Below are positions 8,694-16,635 of a stretch of DNA of 18,414 bases, piece by piece. Both the position numbers and the translations under genes were made by a program. The DNA is taken from contig CAMPHJ010000036.1 of NCBI GenBank assembly GCA_946885845.1, forward strand, positions 1 to 18,414, in the 5' to 3' direction. The stretch's first letter is position 1; every line of letters begins with the position of its first letter. The notes beneath the pieces are model-generated. The model was given only the letters and a program-made list of their open reading frames with translations. It made no database searches and was not told the origin of the DNA. This DNA is from an uncultured Sphingobium sp. (GTDB lineage: Bacteria > Pseudomonadota > Alphaproteobacteria > Sphingomonadales > Sphingomonadaceae).

Positions 8694-9271
8694 TGGCCGC
8701 GAGCCTGCCACCTTCTCCATTCGATCGGGACCGCCGCAATCGGCGCACGCTGGTCACGATGGCGGCGGTCGGCGTGGCCATGTTGGGACTGGGCTTTGCG
8801 TCGGTGCCGCTGTACCGCATATTCTGCCAGCAGACCGGTTTTGGCGGCACGACCCAACGGGCATCGGGTGACATCAACGTCCGCGCGGCGGTTGGCCATA
8901 ATATGTCGATTCGTTTCGATTCCAATGTCCAGCCCGGCATGCCCTGGCAGTTTTACCCGGAGCATCGGACCGACACCGTCACCGTGGGCGCGCGCGACAT
9001 GGCGATATTCATCGCGAAGAACATGTCGGACAAGCCAGTGACCGGCACGGCCAGTTTCAATGTGACGCCGACGCAGGCGGGCGCGCATTTCACCAAGATC
9101 CAGTGTTTCTGCTTTACCCAGCAGACGTTGAAGCCGGGTGAAGAGGTGAGGATGCCCGTCCTCTATTATGTCGATCCGAAGATTCTGGCGGACCCGAACA
9201 ATCGGGACACGCAGGAAATTACGCTGAGCTACACCTTCTATCCTGTTGAGCAGGACAAGAAGCCAAGCTAA
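8693..9271 (+). CDS. ctaG: Cytochrome c oxidase assembly protein CtaG (Cox11 family)
   Basis: This 192-residue copper chaperone delivers Cu(I) to the CuB site of subunit I. A cytoplasmic Arg-rich N-terminus (10-19) precedes one membrane helix (about 20-41) and an immunoglobulin-like periplasmic domain. Cox11 marks are the juxtamembrane Cys45 (LYRIFCQQTGFGG) and the copper-binding CFCF motif (138-141) in KIQCFCFTQQTLKPGEEV, followed by MPVLYYVDP. I chose ATG 8693, which forms TGATG with the preceding stop; the GTG at 8690 in the same frame would add one residue. The length is usual for the family. Confidence 0.96.
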   Translation: MAASLPPSPFDRDRRNRRTLVTMAAVGVAMLGLGFASVPLYRIFCQQTGFGGTTQRASGDINVRAAVGHNMSIRFDSNVQPGMPWQFYPEHRTDTVTVGARDMAIFIAKNMSDKPVTGTASFNVTPTQAGAHFTKIQCFCFTQQTLKPGEEVRMPVLYYVDPKILADPNNRDTQEITLSYTFYPVEQDKKPS

Positions 9272-9314
9272 GGCAACCACGATAACGCGAACTGCGAACA
9301 GGGAAGAGCACGTC

Positions 9315-10145
9315 ATGGCAGGCGCCAAGAACCACGATTATCACATTCTTCCGCCCAGCATCTGGCCGTTTTTCGGGTCGATGTCGGCGCTGGTAATGGC
9401 CCTTGGCGCGATCATGTGGATGCACCCCGATGCCATGCCTGCGGGCGGTGGCTGGGTGTTCTTCATCGGCCTGGCAGGCGTGCTGTTCACCATGTACAGC
9501 TGGTGGGCGAATGTGATCGACGAAGCGCATGCGGGCGACCATACTCCGGTGGTCCAGCTGCACCTGCGCTATGGCATGATCCTGTTCATCGCTTCGGAAG
9601 TGATGTTCTTCGCGGGCTGGTTCTGGGCCTTTTTCGACTTCTCGCTTTTCCCCAGCCAGCTGGCGCCGATCGAAGGCATGTTCCCGTCCAAGGGCGTCGA
9701 GGTCATGAACGCGTTCGAGCTGCCGCTGCTCAACACGCTGATCCTGCTATGTTCGGGCACGACCATCACCTGGGCGCACCATGCGCTGATCCATGGCGAC
9801 CGCGACGGGTTGAAGAAGGGGCTGTGGCTGACCGTCATCCTGGGCCTGCTCTTCTCATCGATCCAGGCCTATGAATATGCGCACGCGCCGTTCCCGTTCG
9901 GCGGCAGCCCCTATAGCTCGGCCTTCTACATGGCGACCGGCTTCCACGGCTTCCACGTTCTGGTTGGGACCATCTTCCTGATCGTCAACCTGATCCGCGT
10001 CTATCAGGGCCACTTCACCCCGCGCCAGCATTTCGGGTTCGAAGCTGCGGCCTGGTACTGGCACTTCGTCGACGTGGTCTGGCTGTTCCTGTTCGTCGCC
10101 ATCTATGTATGGGGCGGCTGGGGCGCGCCTATTCACGGCGGCTGA
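9315..10145 (+). CDS. coxC: Cytochrome c oxidase subunit III (ctaE)
   Basis: This 276-residue subunit III stabilises the catalytic core and sustains proton uptake. It has seven predicted membrane helices. Family motifs are HDYHILPPSIWPFFGS (7-22), LRYGMILFIASEVMFFAGWFWAFF, SGTTITWAHHALIHGDR, the YMATGFHGFHVLVGTIFL motif and the C-terminal WYWHFVDVVWLFLFVAIYVWGG. ATG 9315 is preceded by GGGAAGAG (9301-9308). The frame is open upstream to 9246, but those extra residues are polar and overlap ctaG, so they are rejected. The gene starts 43 bases after ctaG and is followed by a strong terminator. Confidence 0.97.
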   Translation: MAGAKNHDYHILPPSIWPFFGSMSALVMALGAIMWMHPDAMPAGGGWVFFIGLAGVLFTMYSWWANVIDEAHAGDHTPVVQLHLRYGMILFIASEVMFFAGWFWAFFDFSLFPSQLAPIEGMFPSKGVEVMNAFELPLLNTLILLCSGTTITWAHHALIHGDRDGLKKGLWLTVILGLLFSSIQAYEYAHAPFPFGGSPYSSAFYMATGFHGFHVLVGTIFLIVNLIRVYQGHFTPRQHFGFEAAAWYWHFVDVVWLFLFVAIYVWGGWGAPIHGG

Positions 10146-10168
10146 TCCCGACGGCAATAAAGTGAACG

Positions 10169-10200
10169 AACGGCCGGGTCATACCGGCCGTTTTCTTTTA
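10169..10200 (+). terminator. Rho-independent terminator after coxC
   Basis: A perfect 9-bp stem pairs AACGGCCGG (10169-10177) with CCGGCCGTT (10184-10192) around the loop GTCATA, followed by a T-rich tail (TTTTCTTTTA, 10191-10200). It separates the oxidase subunit genes from DUF983 and surf1, whose ATG comes only 25 bases later. It is likely a partial terminator that lowers downstream expression. Confidence 0.85.
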
Positions 10201-10225
10201 GGGCGGCCCCGGCTATGGCTGCGCC

Positions 10226-10621
10226 ATGACATCGTCAGAACCGGTAGCACATCCATCCCTTCCACTGATCATGGCGGCATCGCGCGGACGCTGTCCCCGT
10301 TGCGGAGCGACGACGCTGTTCGCCGGGCTGATCGGATTTTCGTCCCATTGTCGCCAATGCGACCTGGACTATGGCCAGTTCAATGTGGGCGATGGACCAG
10401 CGGCATTCCTGACCCTGATCGTGGGCGCGGTAATGGTAGCGTTGGCGCTTTATGTGGAGCTGACGTTTCACCCGCCGCTCTGGGTTCATATGCTGCTGTG
10501 GACGCCGATCACGGTGGCGGCGGTTGTCGGAAGCCTGCGGATCGCGAAGGGCGCGCTCCTGACGCTGGAATATCGCAACAAGGCTCGCGAAGGGCAGCTG
10601 GTGAAGGATATGCGGTCATGA
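10226..10621 (+). CDS. DUF983 family zinc-ribbon membrane protein
   Basis: This 131-residue protein has an N-terminal zinc-ribbon-like pair, CPRCG (Cys23, Cys26) and CRQCD (Cys42, Cys45), followed by two membrane helices (about 58-79 and 86-104) and a charged tail. This is the layout of DUF983, often found in alphaproteobacterial cox clusters between coxC and surf1. A role in oxidase biogenesis is inferred from context; the biochemical function is unknown. There is no good ribosome-binding site before ATG 10226. ATG 10271 (residue 16) is a possible alternative start. It overlaps surf1 by ATGA. Confidence 0.88.
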   Translation: MTSSEPVAHPSLPLIMAASRGRCPRCGATTLFAGLIGFSSHCRQCDLDYGQFNVGDGPAAFLTLIVGAVMVALALYVELTFHPPLWVHMLLWTPITVAAVVGSLRIAKGALLTLEYRNKAREGQLVKDMRS

Positions 10622-11256
10622 CCCGGATGCGCTTACCTGTCATCCCGACCCTGATCGTGGCGGCAGCCATTGCGGTCATGATTGCCCTGGGCGTGTGGCA
10701 ATTGCAGCGACGCGGCGAAAAGGAAGCGATGCTGGCCCTGGCGGCGGCAAACCCGACCAAGCCATCCATCAGCTATCCAGCCATGGCGCCGGTCCACCCC
10801 GATCTGCTGTTTCGCCGGTCTTCTGTGCACTGTATTCGCGTGACCGGATGGCGCACGGAAGCAGGTCGCGCCGCTGACGGGTCGACTGGCTACCGTTATC
10901 TGGCCGAGTGCGCGACCGGCGCCGAAGGCCCTGGAGCACTGGTGGCGATCGGCGTCGGGCAAAAGCCGGACCTGAAGCCGGATTGGACCGGAGGCCAGGT
11001 ACGCGGCTGGATTTCGCAGGAGCCTGATCATCGGTCGCTTCTGTCCCGAACGGGTGGAAGTGCGTCGCCCCTGCGGCCAATGCTGATCGCGCAGCAGCCG
11101 CCCGCAGGCCTGAAGGCGGTGGCCCCACCCAGCGCGGCTGATGTTCCCAACAACCATCTGGCCTATGCGGTGCAATGGTTCTTCTTCGCTGCGGTGGCTG
11201 TGGTCATCTACCTGCTGGCGCTGCGCAAGCGCGTCCCGCCGTCCCGTCCGTCGTAA
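10618..11256 (+). CDS. SURF1 family cytochrome oxidase biogenesis protein
   Basis: This 212-residue inner-membrane assembly factor is thought to help place heme a in subunit I. The family layout is clear: a helix at about 8-28 with the signature ALGVWQLQRRGEKEAML (23-39), a periplasmic domain with RVTGW (74-78), and a closing NNHLAYAVQWFFFAAVAVVIYLLALRKR (178-205). The ATG at 10618 overlaps the DUF983 stop by 4 bases. The frame is open upstream to 10105, but that part is the out-of-frame shadow of DUF983. The domain is somewhat shorter than in many SURF1 proteins. Confidence 0.92.
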   Translation: MTRMRLPVIPTLIVAAAIAVMIALGVWQLQRRGEKEAMLALAAANPTKPSISYPAMAPVHPDLLFRRSSVHCIRVTGWRTEAGRAADGSTGYRYLAECATGAEGPGALVAIGVGQKPDLKPDWTGGQVRGWISQEPDHRSLLSRTGGSASPLRPMLIAQQPPAGLKAVAPPSAADVPNNHLAYAVQWFFFAAVAVVIYLLALRKRVPPSRPS

Positions 11257-11300
11257 ACGCTTGCCCCATGGCCGCTGCCTCGCTACCGCGCTTTCCCATC

Positions 11301-12701
11301 ATGCAATATGTGAGCACCAGGGGAAGCGCGCCTGCGCGGGGTTTCGAAGATGTGACGCTGGCAGGGCTGGCGCCCGACGGCGGGCTGTACGTCCCTGAAA
11401 GCTGGCCGAGCTTTTCAGCGGACGATATTCGCGCGCTTGCGGGGCTGTCCTATGTCGAAACCGCCGTGCGCGTCATGGCTCCCTTTGTCGCCGGATCGCT
11501 GAGCGAAGAGGAACTGCGCGAACTGTGCACCGCCGCTTACGGACGGTTCAGCCATCAGGCGGTGACGCCTCTGGTCCAGCTCGACCACCGCAACTGGCTG
11601 CTGGAACTGTTCCACGGCCCGACGCTGGCGTTCAAGGATGTCGCCCTGCAACTGCTGGGCCAGTTGTTCGAACGATTCCTGTCTCGTCGCGACGATCACC
11701 TGACGATTGTCGGCGCGACCTCTGGCGACACGGGGTCCGCCGCGATTGACGCGGTCGCCGGTCGCGAGAAGATCGACATCTTCATGTTGCATCCTGAAGG
11801 CAGGGTATCCGACGTTCAGCGTAGGCAGATGACGACCGTGCGCGCGCCCAATGTCTATAATATCGCCATCGAAGGCAGTTTCGACGATGCGCAGGCGCTG
11901 GTGAAGGCGATGTTCAACGACGCCGCCTTTTCCAAACGGTTCAACCTGTCCGCCGTGAACAGCATCAACTGGGCGCGGTTGATGGCGCAGGTCGTCTATT
12001 ATTTCTACGCCGCTGTCCGCCTGGGCGCGCCGGAGCGGCCCGTGGCCTTTTCCGTGCCGACCGGCAATTTCGGCGACGTGTTCGCTGGCTATGTCGCGGC
12101 GCGCATGGGTCTGCCGGTTGCAAAGCTGATGGTTGCGACCAACGTCAACGACATATTGCATCGCGCGCTGGCAGAGGGCGACTATAGCCAGGGCCAGGTT
12201 GTGCAGACCGCGACGCCCAGCATGGATATCCAGATCAGTTCCAATTTCGAACGCCTGCTGTTCGTCGCGGGCGGGCGCGACGGCCGGGCGCTGGCGGAAC
12301 AGATGAAGGGGTTTGAAACCAGCCGCGCGATGCGCCTGACCAACGCCCAGCGCGCTGGCGCGGGCGAGCTGTTCGCATCGGCGCGTGTCGATGGCGATGG
12401 CATGAACATGGCCATACGCTGGGCATTTGACGCTGCGGGGCAGGTGATCGACCCGCATACCGCCATCGGCCTGGCCGCCGCGCGCACGATGGAGCTGGAC
12501 CCAAGCATTCCCGTGGTCACGCTGGCGACGGCGCACCCCGCCAAGTTCCGCGATGCGGTCGAGCGGGCGATGGGCATCCGTCCGCCGTTGCCGCCGCGCA
12601 TGGGCGACCTGTTTTCGCGCGAGGAGGCTTGTGCCAAGCTGCCCGCGACCTTTGAGGCCGTGACCGCCTATGTCGCGGAGCGCGCCACGCCGCGCGCATG
12701 A
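11301..12701 (+). CDS. thrC: Threonine synthase
   Basis: This 466-residue PLP enzyme converts O-phosphohomoserine to threonine. The N-terminus MQYVSTRGSAPARGFEDVTLAGLAPDGGLYVP (1-32) matches the family, which decides the start at 11301 rather than the in-frame ATG 11268. Neither has a clear Shine-Dalgarno site. The PLP-lysine motif is LELFHGPTLAFKDVALQLLG with Lys112. The phosphate-binding loop is VGATSGDTGSAA (137-148). Further family parts are SINWARLMAQVVYYFYA and VPTGNFGDVFAGYVA. It follows surf1 by 44 bases and overlaps the methyltransferase gene by ATGA. It is functionally unrelated to the oxidase but probably co-transcribed with DUF983 and surf1. Confidence 0.97.
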   Translation: MQYVSTRGSAPARGFEDVTLAGLAPDGGLYVPESWPSFSADDIRALAGLSYVETAVRVMAPFVAGSLSEEELRELCTAAYGRFSHQAVTPLVQLDHRNWLLELFHGPTLAFKDVALQLLGQLFERFLSRRDDHLTIVGATSGDTGSAAIDAVAGREKIDIFMLHPEGRVSDVQRRQMTTVRAPNVYNIAIEGSFDDAQALVKAMFNDAAFSKRFNLSAVNSINWARLMAQVVYYFYAAVRLGAPERPVAFSVPTGNFGDVFAGYVAARMGLPVAKLMVATNVNDILHRALAEGDYSQGQVVQTATPSMDIQISSNFERLLFVAGGRDGRALAEQMKGFETSRAMRLTNAQRAGAGELFASARVDGDGMNMAIRWAFDAAGQVIDPHTAIGLAAARTMELDPSIPVVTLATAHPAKFRDAVERAMGIRPPLPPRMGDLFSREEACAKLPATFEAVTAYVAERATPRA

Positions 12702-13567
12702 ATCTGCAGACACTCATTGGCGAGCCTTGGCCCGATTATGGGCTGATCGATTCGGGGCATGGCCGCAAGCTGGAACGCTACGGCCGCTTTCGCTTCATCC
12801 GGCCTGAGCCGCAGGCGATGTGGGCTCCGGCGGAGGCCAACTGGCGCGCCGATGGCGAGTTCGTTCCGGGGTCGGACGAGGATGGCGGCGGCCGCTGGGT
12901 CCATAGTCAGCCGGTGCCGCAGCATGGTTGGCCGCTCCGTTGGAATGAGGTGACCTTCCAGGCGAGTTGCACGCCCTTTCGCCATCTGGGCTTCTTTCCC
13001 GACATGGCGCCGGTGTGGAATTGGATGCGTGAACAGGTCGCGGACAAACCCGATCCGCAGGTCATGAACCTGTTTGGCTATACTGGCGTCGGTACGCTGG
13101 CGATGGCGGCGGCGGGCGCGCAGATGGTGCATGTCGATGCGTCGAAGAAATCGGTGGCGCAGGCCCGCGATAATGCGGTTGCATCCGGGTTGGATGACCG
13201 GCCCGTTCGCTGGATTATCGACGATGCGGCGAAGTTTGTTAGCCGTGAAGTGCGGCGCGGGCGGCGCTATGACGGCATACTGTTGGACCCGCCCAAATAT
13301 GGGCGTGGCCCCGATGGGGAGGTTTGGCGGCTGGAAGAGGATTTGCCGGGCCTGATCGCCAATTGCCGCCAGCTTTTGGACGCCGACAGCCGCTTTCTGT
13401 TCCTGACGGTCTATGCCGTGCGCATGTCGGCGATCGCGATCGGTGAGCTGGTCAGGCAGGCCTTTGCCGATCTGCCCGGCACGGTCGAGGCGGGCGAACT
13501 GGTCGTGCGGGAAGAGGCGCGGGGATTGTTGCTGCCCACGGCGATCTGGGCGCGCTGGGCGCGTTAG
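12698..13567 (+). CDS. Class I SAM-dependent methyltransferase (RlmI/COG1092-like)
   Basis: This 289-residue cytosolic protein has an N-terminal domain (1-115) followed by a Rossmann methyltransferase domain. SAM-binding motif I is NLFGYTGVGTLAMAAAGA (124-141). An acidic motif II residue lies at Asp147 (VHVDASKKSV). Motif IV is LLDPPKYGRGP (196-206), a DPPK/F-type motif typical of rRNA cytosine or guanine methyltransferases related to RlmI/RlmK. The substrate is probably rRNA, inferred from the family only. The N-terminal PUA domain of true RlmI is not evident. ATG 12698 overlaps the thrC stop (ATGA). Its TAG stop overlaps the stop of convergent crtZ by 4 bases. Confidence 0.9.
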   Translation: MNLQTLIGEPWPDYGLIDSGHGRKLERYGRFRFIRPEPQAMWAPAEANWRADGEFVPGSDEDGGGRWVHSQPVPQHGWPLRWNEVTFQASCTPFRHLGFFPDMAPVWNWMREQVADKPDPQVMNLFGYTGVGTLAMAAAGAQMVHVDASKKSVAQARDNAVASGLDDRPVRWIIDDAAKFVSREVRRGRRYDGILLDPPKYGRGPDGEVWRLEEDLPGLIANCRQLLDADSRFLFLTVYAVRMSAIAIGELVRQAFADLPGTVEAGELVVREEARGLLLPTAIWARWAR

Positions 13568-14073
13568 GCTTCGGTCTTTTCGTAGTCAGGCGCTTTTCGG
13601 ATCGCCGCTCCACTGCGGGTCAGTTCGCGTTTCAGCTGTTCCGGGGGCGGGGCGACGAGGAAGCCGAAGCTGACACATCCCAGCCGGGTTCCGACCGCAT
13701 GATGCAGGCGATGGGCCTGCACGATCCGCTTCATATAGTTGGAACGCGGTACATAGCGGTGCGCCATTCGGCGGTGGACGATGATGTCGTGGAAGCCGAG
13801 GTAGATGAGGCCATAGGCCGCGATCCCCGCGCCACAGGCCGTCGCCCAGTCCCCCCAGTCCCATTGCACTCCGCCCAGCAGCAGCAGGATGGACGGCATG
13901 GCGAAGATCACGAAATAAAGGTCGTTCGCTTCCCACATGCCGTTGCGCGGCCGATGATGGCTGGCATGCAGGAACCAGCCGGGGCCATGCATCACCCAGC
14001 GGTGCATGACATAGGCGAAGCCCTCCATCGCAGCGATGGTGGCGAGGAAGATGAGGAGCAGCACGGGCGACAT
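13564..14073 (-). CDS. crtZ: Beta-carotene hydroxylase (CrtZ family)
   Basis: This 169-residue di-iron membrane hydroxylase of the fatty-acid-hydroxylase superfamily should hydroxylate the 3 and 3' carbons of beta-ionone rings, giving zeaxanthin. All His clusters are present: HRWVMH (His24, His29), HASHH (His36, His39, His40), HDIIVHRRMAH (His95, His100, His105) and HRLHH (His121, His124, His125). Hydrophobic helices lie at 2-21, 51-69 and 78-96. The substrate follows from the family and from sphingomonad carotenoid biology. No other crt gene is in the window. It starts at ATG 14073 without a clear ribosome-binding site. The 3' end overlaps the methyltransferase stop (TTA/TAG) on the opposite strand. 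Confidence 0.95.
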   Translation of the reverse strand: MSPVLLLIFLATIAAMEGFAYVMHRWVMHGPGWFLHASHHRPRNGMWEANDLYFVIFAMPSILLLLGGVQWDWGDWATACGAGIAAYGLIYLGFHDIIVHRRMAHRYVPRSNYMKRIVQAHRLHHAVGTRLGCVSFGFLVAPPPEQLKRELTRSGAAIRKAPDYEKTEA

Positions 14074-14110
14074 GCGCTACATATAGAGCAGCAAGGCGGA
14101 TCGGGCGACC

Positions 14111-14136
14111 CGTAAAGCACCGGAGGAAGACGGTGC
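14111..14136 (-). terminator. Weak hairpin after mscS
   Basis: A 6-bp stem pairs GCACCG (14117-14122) with CGGTGC (14131-14136) around an 8-base loop. On the minus strand it is followed by TTTACG. The T tract is only three bases, so termination would be weak and mscS transcripts may continue into crtZ, whose ATG lies about 40 bases on. Confidence 0.35.
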
Positions 14137-14149
14137 GGCGATGGATTGA

Positions 14150-15415
14150 TCAGACCCGCTCATCCGGCCTTGCCGCGCCATCGGCATGGTGCAGGACGCG
14201 CTGCGGATAGGGGATGGTGATGCCATTGTCCCTGAACAGCAGCCACAGCCGGTTCAGGACGTCGGACTTGACGTTGCCGACGCCGCTTTCAGGATCGCTG
14301 ATCCACACCAAAATGTCATGTTCGACGCGGTTTTCGCCAAAGGCGGTCAGCCAGACATTGGGCTTGGGATTGCGCAGCACGCGCGGGCTTTCCTGCGCGG
14401 CGCGGAGCATGAGCTGCTGGGCAAGCTGAAGATCGCTGTCGTAACCGACGCCCACGGGAATCCGCACGCGGACATTGCGGTCGGAATAGGACCAGTTTTC
14501 AACCTCCTGCGTCATCAGATTTTCGTTCGGGATCAGATGTTCCTTGCCGTCGCGCGTGATCACCGACACAGCGCGCACGCCGATCTTGTTCACCCAGCCA
14601 AAGCTTTCGCCGACGACGATGATGTCCCCCGGCTTGATGGAACGGTCCATCAGCAGGATGATGCCCGCGATCAGGTTGCCGAACGTCTTTTGCAGGCCAA
14701 AGCCGACCGCAAGCCCCAGCGCGCCCGAAAAGACGGTGAAGGCGGTGAGGTCGATGCCCAGAAGGTCGATGCCCACGAAAAAGGCGACGACGATCGCGCC
14801 GATCGCGCCCAGCTTTTGCGCCAGCAGCTTTTGCGTGGGGTCCAGTCCGCTGGTATGGGCGATGCTGCGCGCCACCAGCCGGTTGGTCAGGCGCACCGCC
14901 GCGAACAGGGCGACGCAGATCGCCGCCATGCTGAATATGCCGAGCAGGGTGATGCGGCGCTTGCCAAGGTCGATGCCGATTTCGTCCAGCATGTCCGCGA
15001 CCGGGGCAAAGCCGCCGCTGCTGCCCGACAGGACCATGACGAACAGCAGCAGGACCAGCGGGATGACGGCCAGTTGAGGAATGGCGAGGCTGCGCAATAT
15101 GTGCCAGGCCAGCAGCGCCATGGTCAGCGCCAGCGCCGCGCCCAGGATCAGATGGGCCAGCCCGTCCGCTGGCCATAGCGCCACGCAGGTTGCCAGCAGG
15201 CCGCCAGCCAGGGCATGGCGCAATATCGGGCGAAGATGCCCGTCCAGCGCTTCGCCCAGCGGCGTGACGCGGCGGCGGAGACGGGCGGCGGTGATGTGAG
15301 CCAAGCCATCGGCGGCCAGATAGACCAGCGTCGCCAGCGCCACCGCCACCAAAGGATTCACGATTGCCGGATCACCGGGCAGCAGCGCCAGCAGGTCGGG
15401 CAGCCCCGCCATCAT
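14150..15415 (-). CDS. MscS family mechanosensitive ion channel
   Basis: This 421-residue inner-membrane channel of the small-conductance mechanosensitive family relieves turgor on osmotic downshock. Several hydrophobic helices lie in 15-180 (about 18-36, 67-83, 85-107, 113-131 and 158-178), then 203-220. The pore-lining helix and MscS beta domain follow: FSGALGLAVGFGLQKTFGNLIAGIILLMDRSIKPGDIIVVG (229-269), then VNKIGVRAVSVITRDGKEHLIPNENLMTQEVENWSY. The extra N-terminal helices make it larger than E. coli MscS (286 residues). The start is ATG 15415, overlapping the stop of the lyase gene by 4 bases (ATGA). The longer frame to 15523 is rejected. The gating threshold cannot be read from sequence. 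Confidence 0.94.
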   Translation of the reverse strand: MMAGLPDLLALLPGDPAIVNPLVAVALATLVYLAADGLAHITAARLRRRVTPLGEALDGHLRPILRHALAGGLLATCVALWPADGLAHLILGAALALTMALLAWHILRSLAIPQLAVIPLVLLLFVMVLSGSSGGFAPVADMLDEIGIDLGKRRITLLGIFSMAAICVALFAAVRLTNRLVARSIAHTSGLDPTQKLLAQKLGAIGAIVVAFFVGIDLLGIDLTAFTVFSGALGLAVGFGLQKTFGNLIAGIILLMDRSIKPGDIIVVGESFGWVNKIGVRAVSVITRDGKEHLIPNENLMTQEVENWSYSDRNVRVRIPVGVGYDSDLQLAQQLMLRAAQESPRVLRNPKPNVWLTAFGENRVEHDILVWISDPESGVGNVKSDVLNRLWLLFRDNGITIPYPQRVLHHADGAARPDERV

Positions 15416-16635
15416 CCGCGCACCGCGCGAAAGCGGGCGAGGCCCTGATCCAGGTCGGCGATGAGGTCCGCTGGATCCTCCAGCCCGATGTTGAGGCGCA
15501 CGACGGGGCCTTCCGCTTGCCATCGGGTGGCGGTGCGATGGCGCGCCGGATCGACCGGCAGTGCCAGGCTTTCAAAGCCGCCCCAGCTGTAGCCGATGCC
15601 GAAATGGGCGAGGCCATCGATCAGCGCGGCACGCGCCTGTTCGTCGCCACCTTTGAGAACGAAGCTGAACAGACCGCTGGAGCCGGAGAAATCCCGCCGC
15701 CAGATATCATGACCGGGGCAGGACGGCAGGGCGGGGTGGAGGACGCGTGCGACGTCGGGCTGGTCCGCCAGCCAGTTGGCGACCGTCAGCGCGCTGTCCT
15801 GATGCTGGCGGAGGCGCACGCCCAAGGTCCGCAGGCCGCGCGAAGCCAGCCATGCGTCATCCGGGCTGGTCATCTGTCCGAACAGATAGGCCGACCGGCG
15901 AATGGCGGGAAACAGGGCGGGGGTTGCGGTGACGGACCCCATCATCACATCGCTGTGGCCGACAATATATTTGGTGCAGGCCAGAATGGAGATATCGACG
16001 CCATGGGAAAGCGCCGGGAAAAAGAGCGGCGTCGCCCATGTGTTGTCGAGCAGGGTGACGATGCCCCTTTCCCTGGCGAGGGTCGTGATGGCGGGAATGT
16101 CCTGCACTTCGAAAGTGAGGCTGCCGGGGCTTTCGAGAAAGATGGCGCGGGTCGATCCGGTGATGAGGTCGGCGATGCGCGCGCCGATCGTCGGATCATA
16201 ATAGACGGTTTCTATGCCCAGCGGGCGCAGCATCTGTTCGCAGAAATTGCGCGTGGGGTCATAGGCGCTGTCGGCCACCAGCAACTGGTCGCCCGGTTTC
16301 AGCACGGCCATCAGGGCGCAAGCGATTGCCGCCACGCCGGAGGGGAAAAGCATGGTGCCTTCCGCGCCCGGCTCCATCTCCGTCAGGGCATCGGCCAGGC
16401 TCCAGGCCGTCGGCGTGCCCTTTCGCCCGTAAAATAGCCGCTCGTGCGTGCTGGCCCCCGCTGCGCTGCGCAGATGGGCGACATCGTCATAGAGGATGGT
16501 CGACGCGCGCCAGACCGGCGGGTTGACGATAGCGCCGGGCTGACCGGGCATGCCGGTCCATTCGGCCTTGCGACCGGCCTGCACCAGCTTCGTCAGCGGT
16601 CGCCGTCCATCCTTGCCGCCATCCCCGCCGCTCAT
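15412..16635 (-). CDS. Cystathionine beta-lyase (MetC-like) PLP enzyme
   Basis: This 407-residue member of the Cys/Met-metabolism PLP family (fold type I) should cleave cystathionine to homocysteine, pyruvate and ammonia. The PLP lysine is Lys222 in ILACTKYIVGHSDVMMG. The phosphate-binding part includes LFPSGVAAIACAL (96-108). The MetC-type signature FYGRKGTPTAWSLADALTEME lies at 68-88, and LLDNTWATPLFFPALSHGVDIS at 195-216. YGRKGTPT favours MetC over MetB or MetZ, which normally show YSRxxNPT. The start is ATG 16635, overlapping the sseA stop by ATGA; the in-frame ATG 16677 lies inside sseA. Pairing with a sulfurtransferase gene supports a role in sulfur amino acid metabolism, although cysteine desulfhydrase activity is possible. 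Confidence 0.92.
   Translation of the reverse strand: MSGGDGGKDGRRPLTKLVQAGRKAEWTGMPGQPGAIVNPPVWRASTILYDDVAHLRSAAGASTHERLFYGRKGTPTAWSLADALTEMEPGAEGTMLFPSGVAAIACALMAVLKPGDQLLVADSAYDPTRNFCEQMLRPLGIETVYYDPTIGARIADLITGSTRAIFLESPGSLTFEVQDIPAITTLARERGIVTLLDNTWATPLFFPALSHGVDISILACTKYIVGHSDVMMGSVTATPALFPAIRRSAYLFGQMTSPDDAWLASRGLRTLGVRLRQHQDSALTVANWLADQPDVARVLHPALPSCPGHDIWRRDFSGSSGLFSFVLKGGDEQARAALIDGLAHFGIGYSWGGFESLALPVDPARHRTATRWQAEGPVVRLNIGLEDPADLIADLDQGLARFRAVRG

Noticed and set aside
10105..10617. N-terminal extension of SURF1 to 10105
   Set aside because: It overlaps coxC, a terminator and DUF983 in another frame. The SURF1 family begins at the ATG coupled to the DUF983 stop.
11268..11300. Alternative thrC start at ATG 11268
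   Set aside because: The family N-terminus (MxYVSTRG) aligns exactly at 11301. The extra 11 residues lack support, although neither start has a clear Shine-Dalgarno site.
11415..12713. 432-codon minus-strand open frame opposite thrC
   Set aside because: It is a low-complexity Arg/Gln/His composition mirroring the codon bias of thrC, with no motif and no separate ribosome-binding evidence.
14186..15178. 330-codon plus-strand open frame opposite mscS
   Set aside because: The product is rich in Asp, Gln, Arg and His repeats typical of an antisense frame. The minus strand has a clear MscS domain.
15364..16437. 357-codon plus-strand frame opposite the MetC-like gene
   Set aside because: It is an antisense shadow; the minus strand has the PLP lysine motif and coupled junctions.
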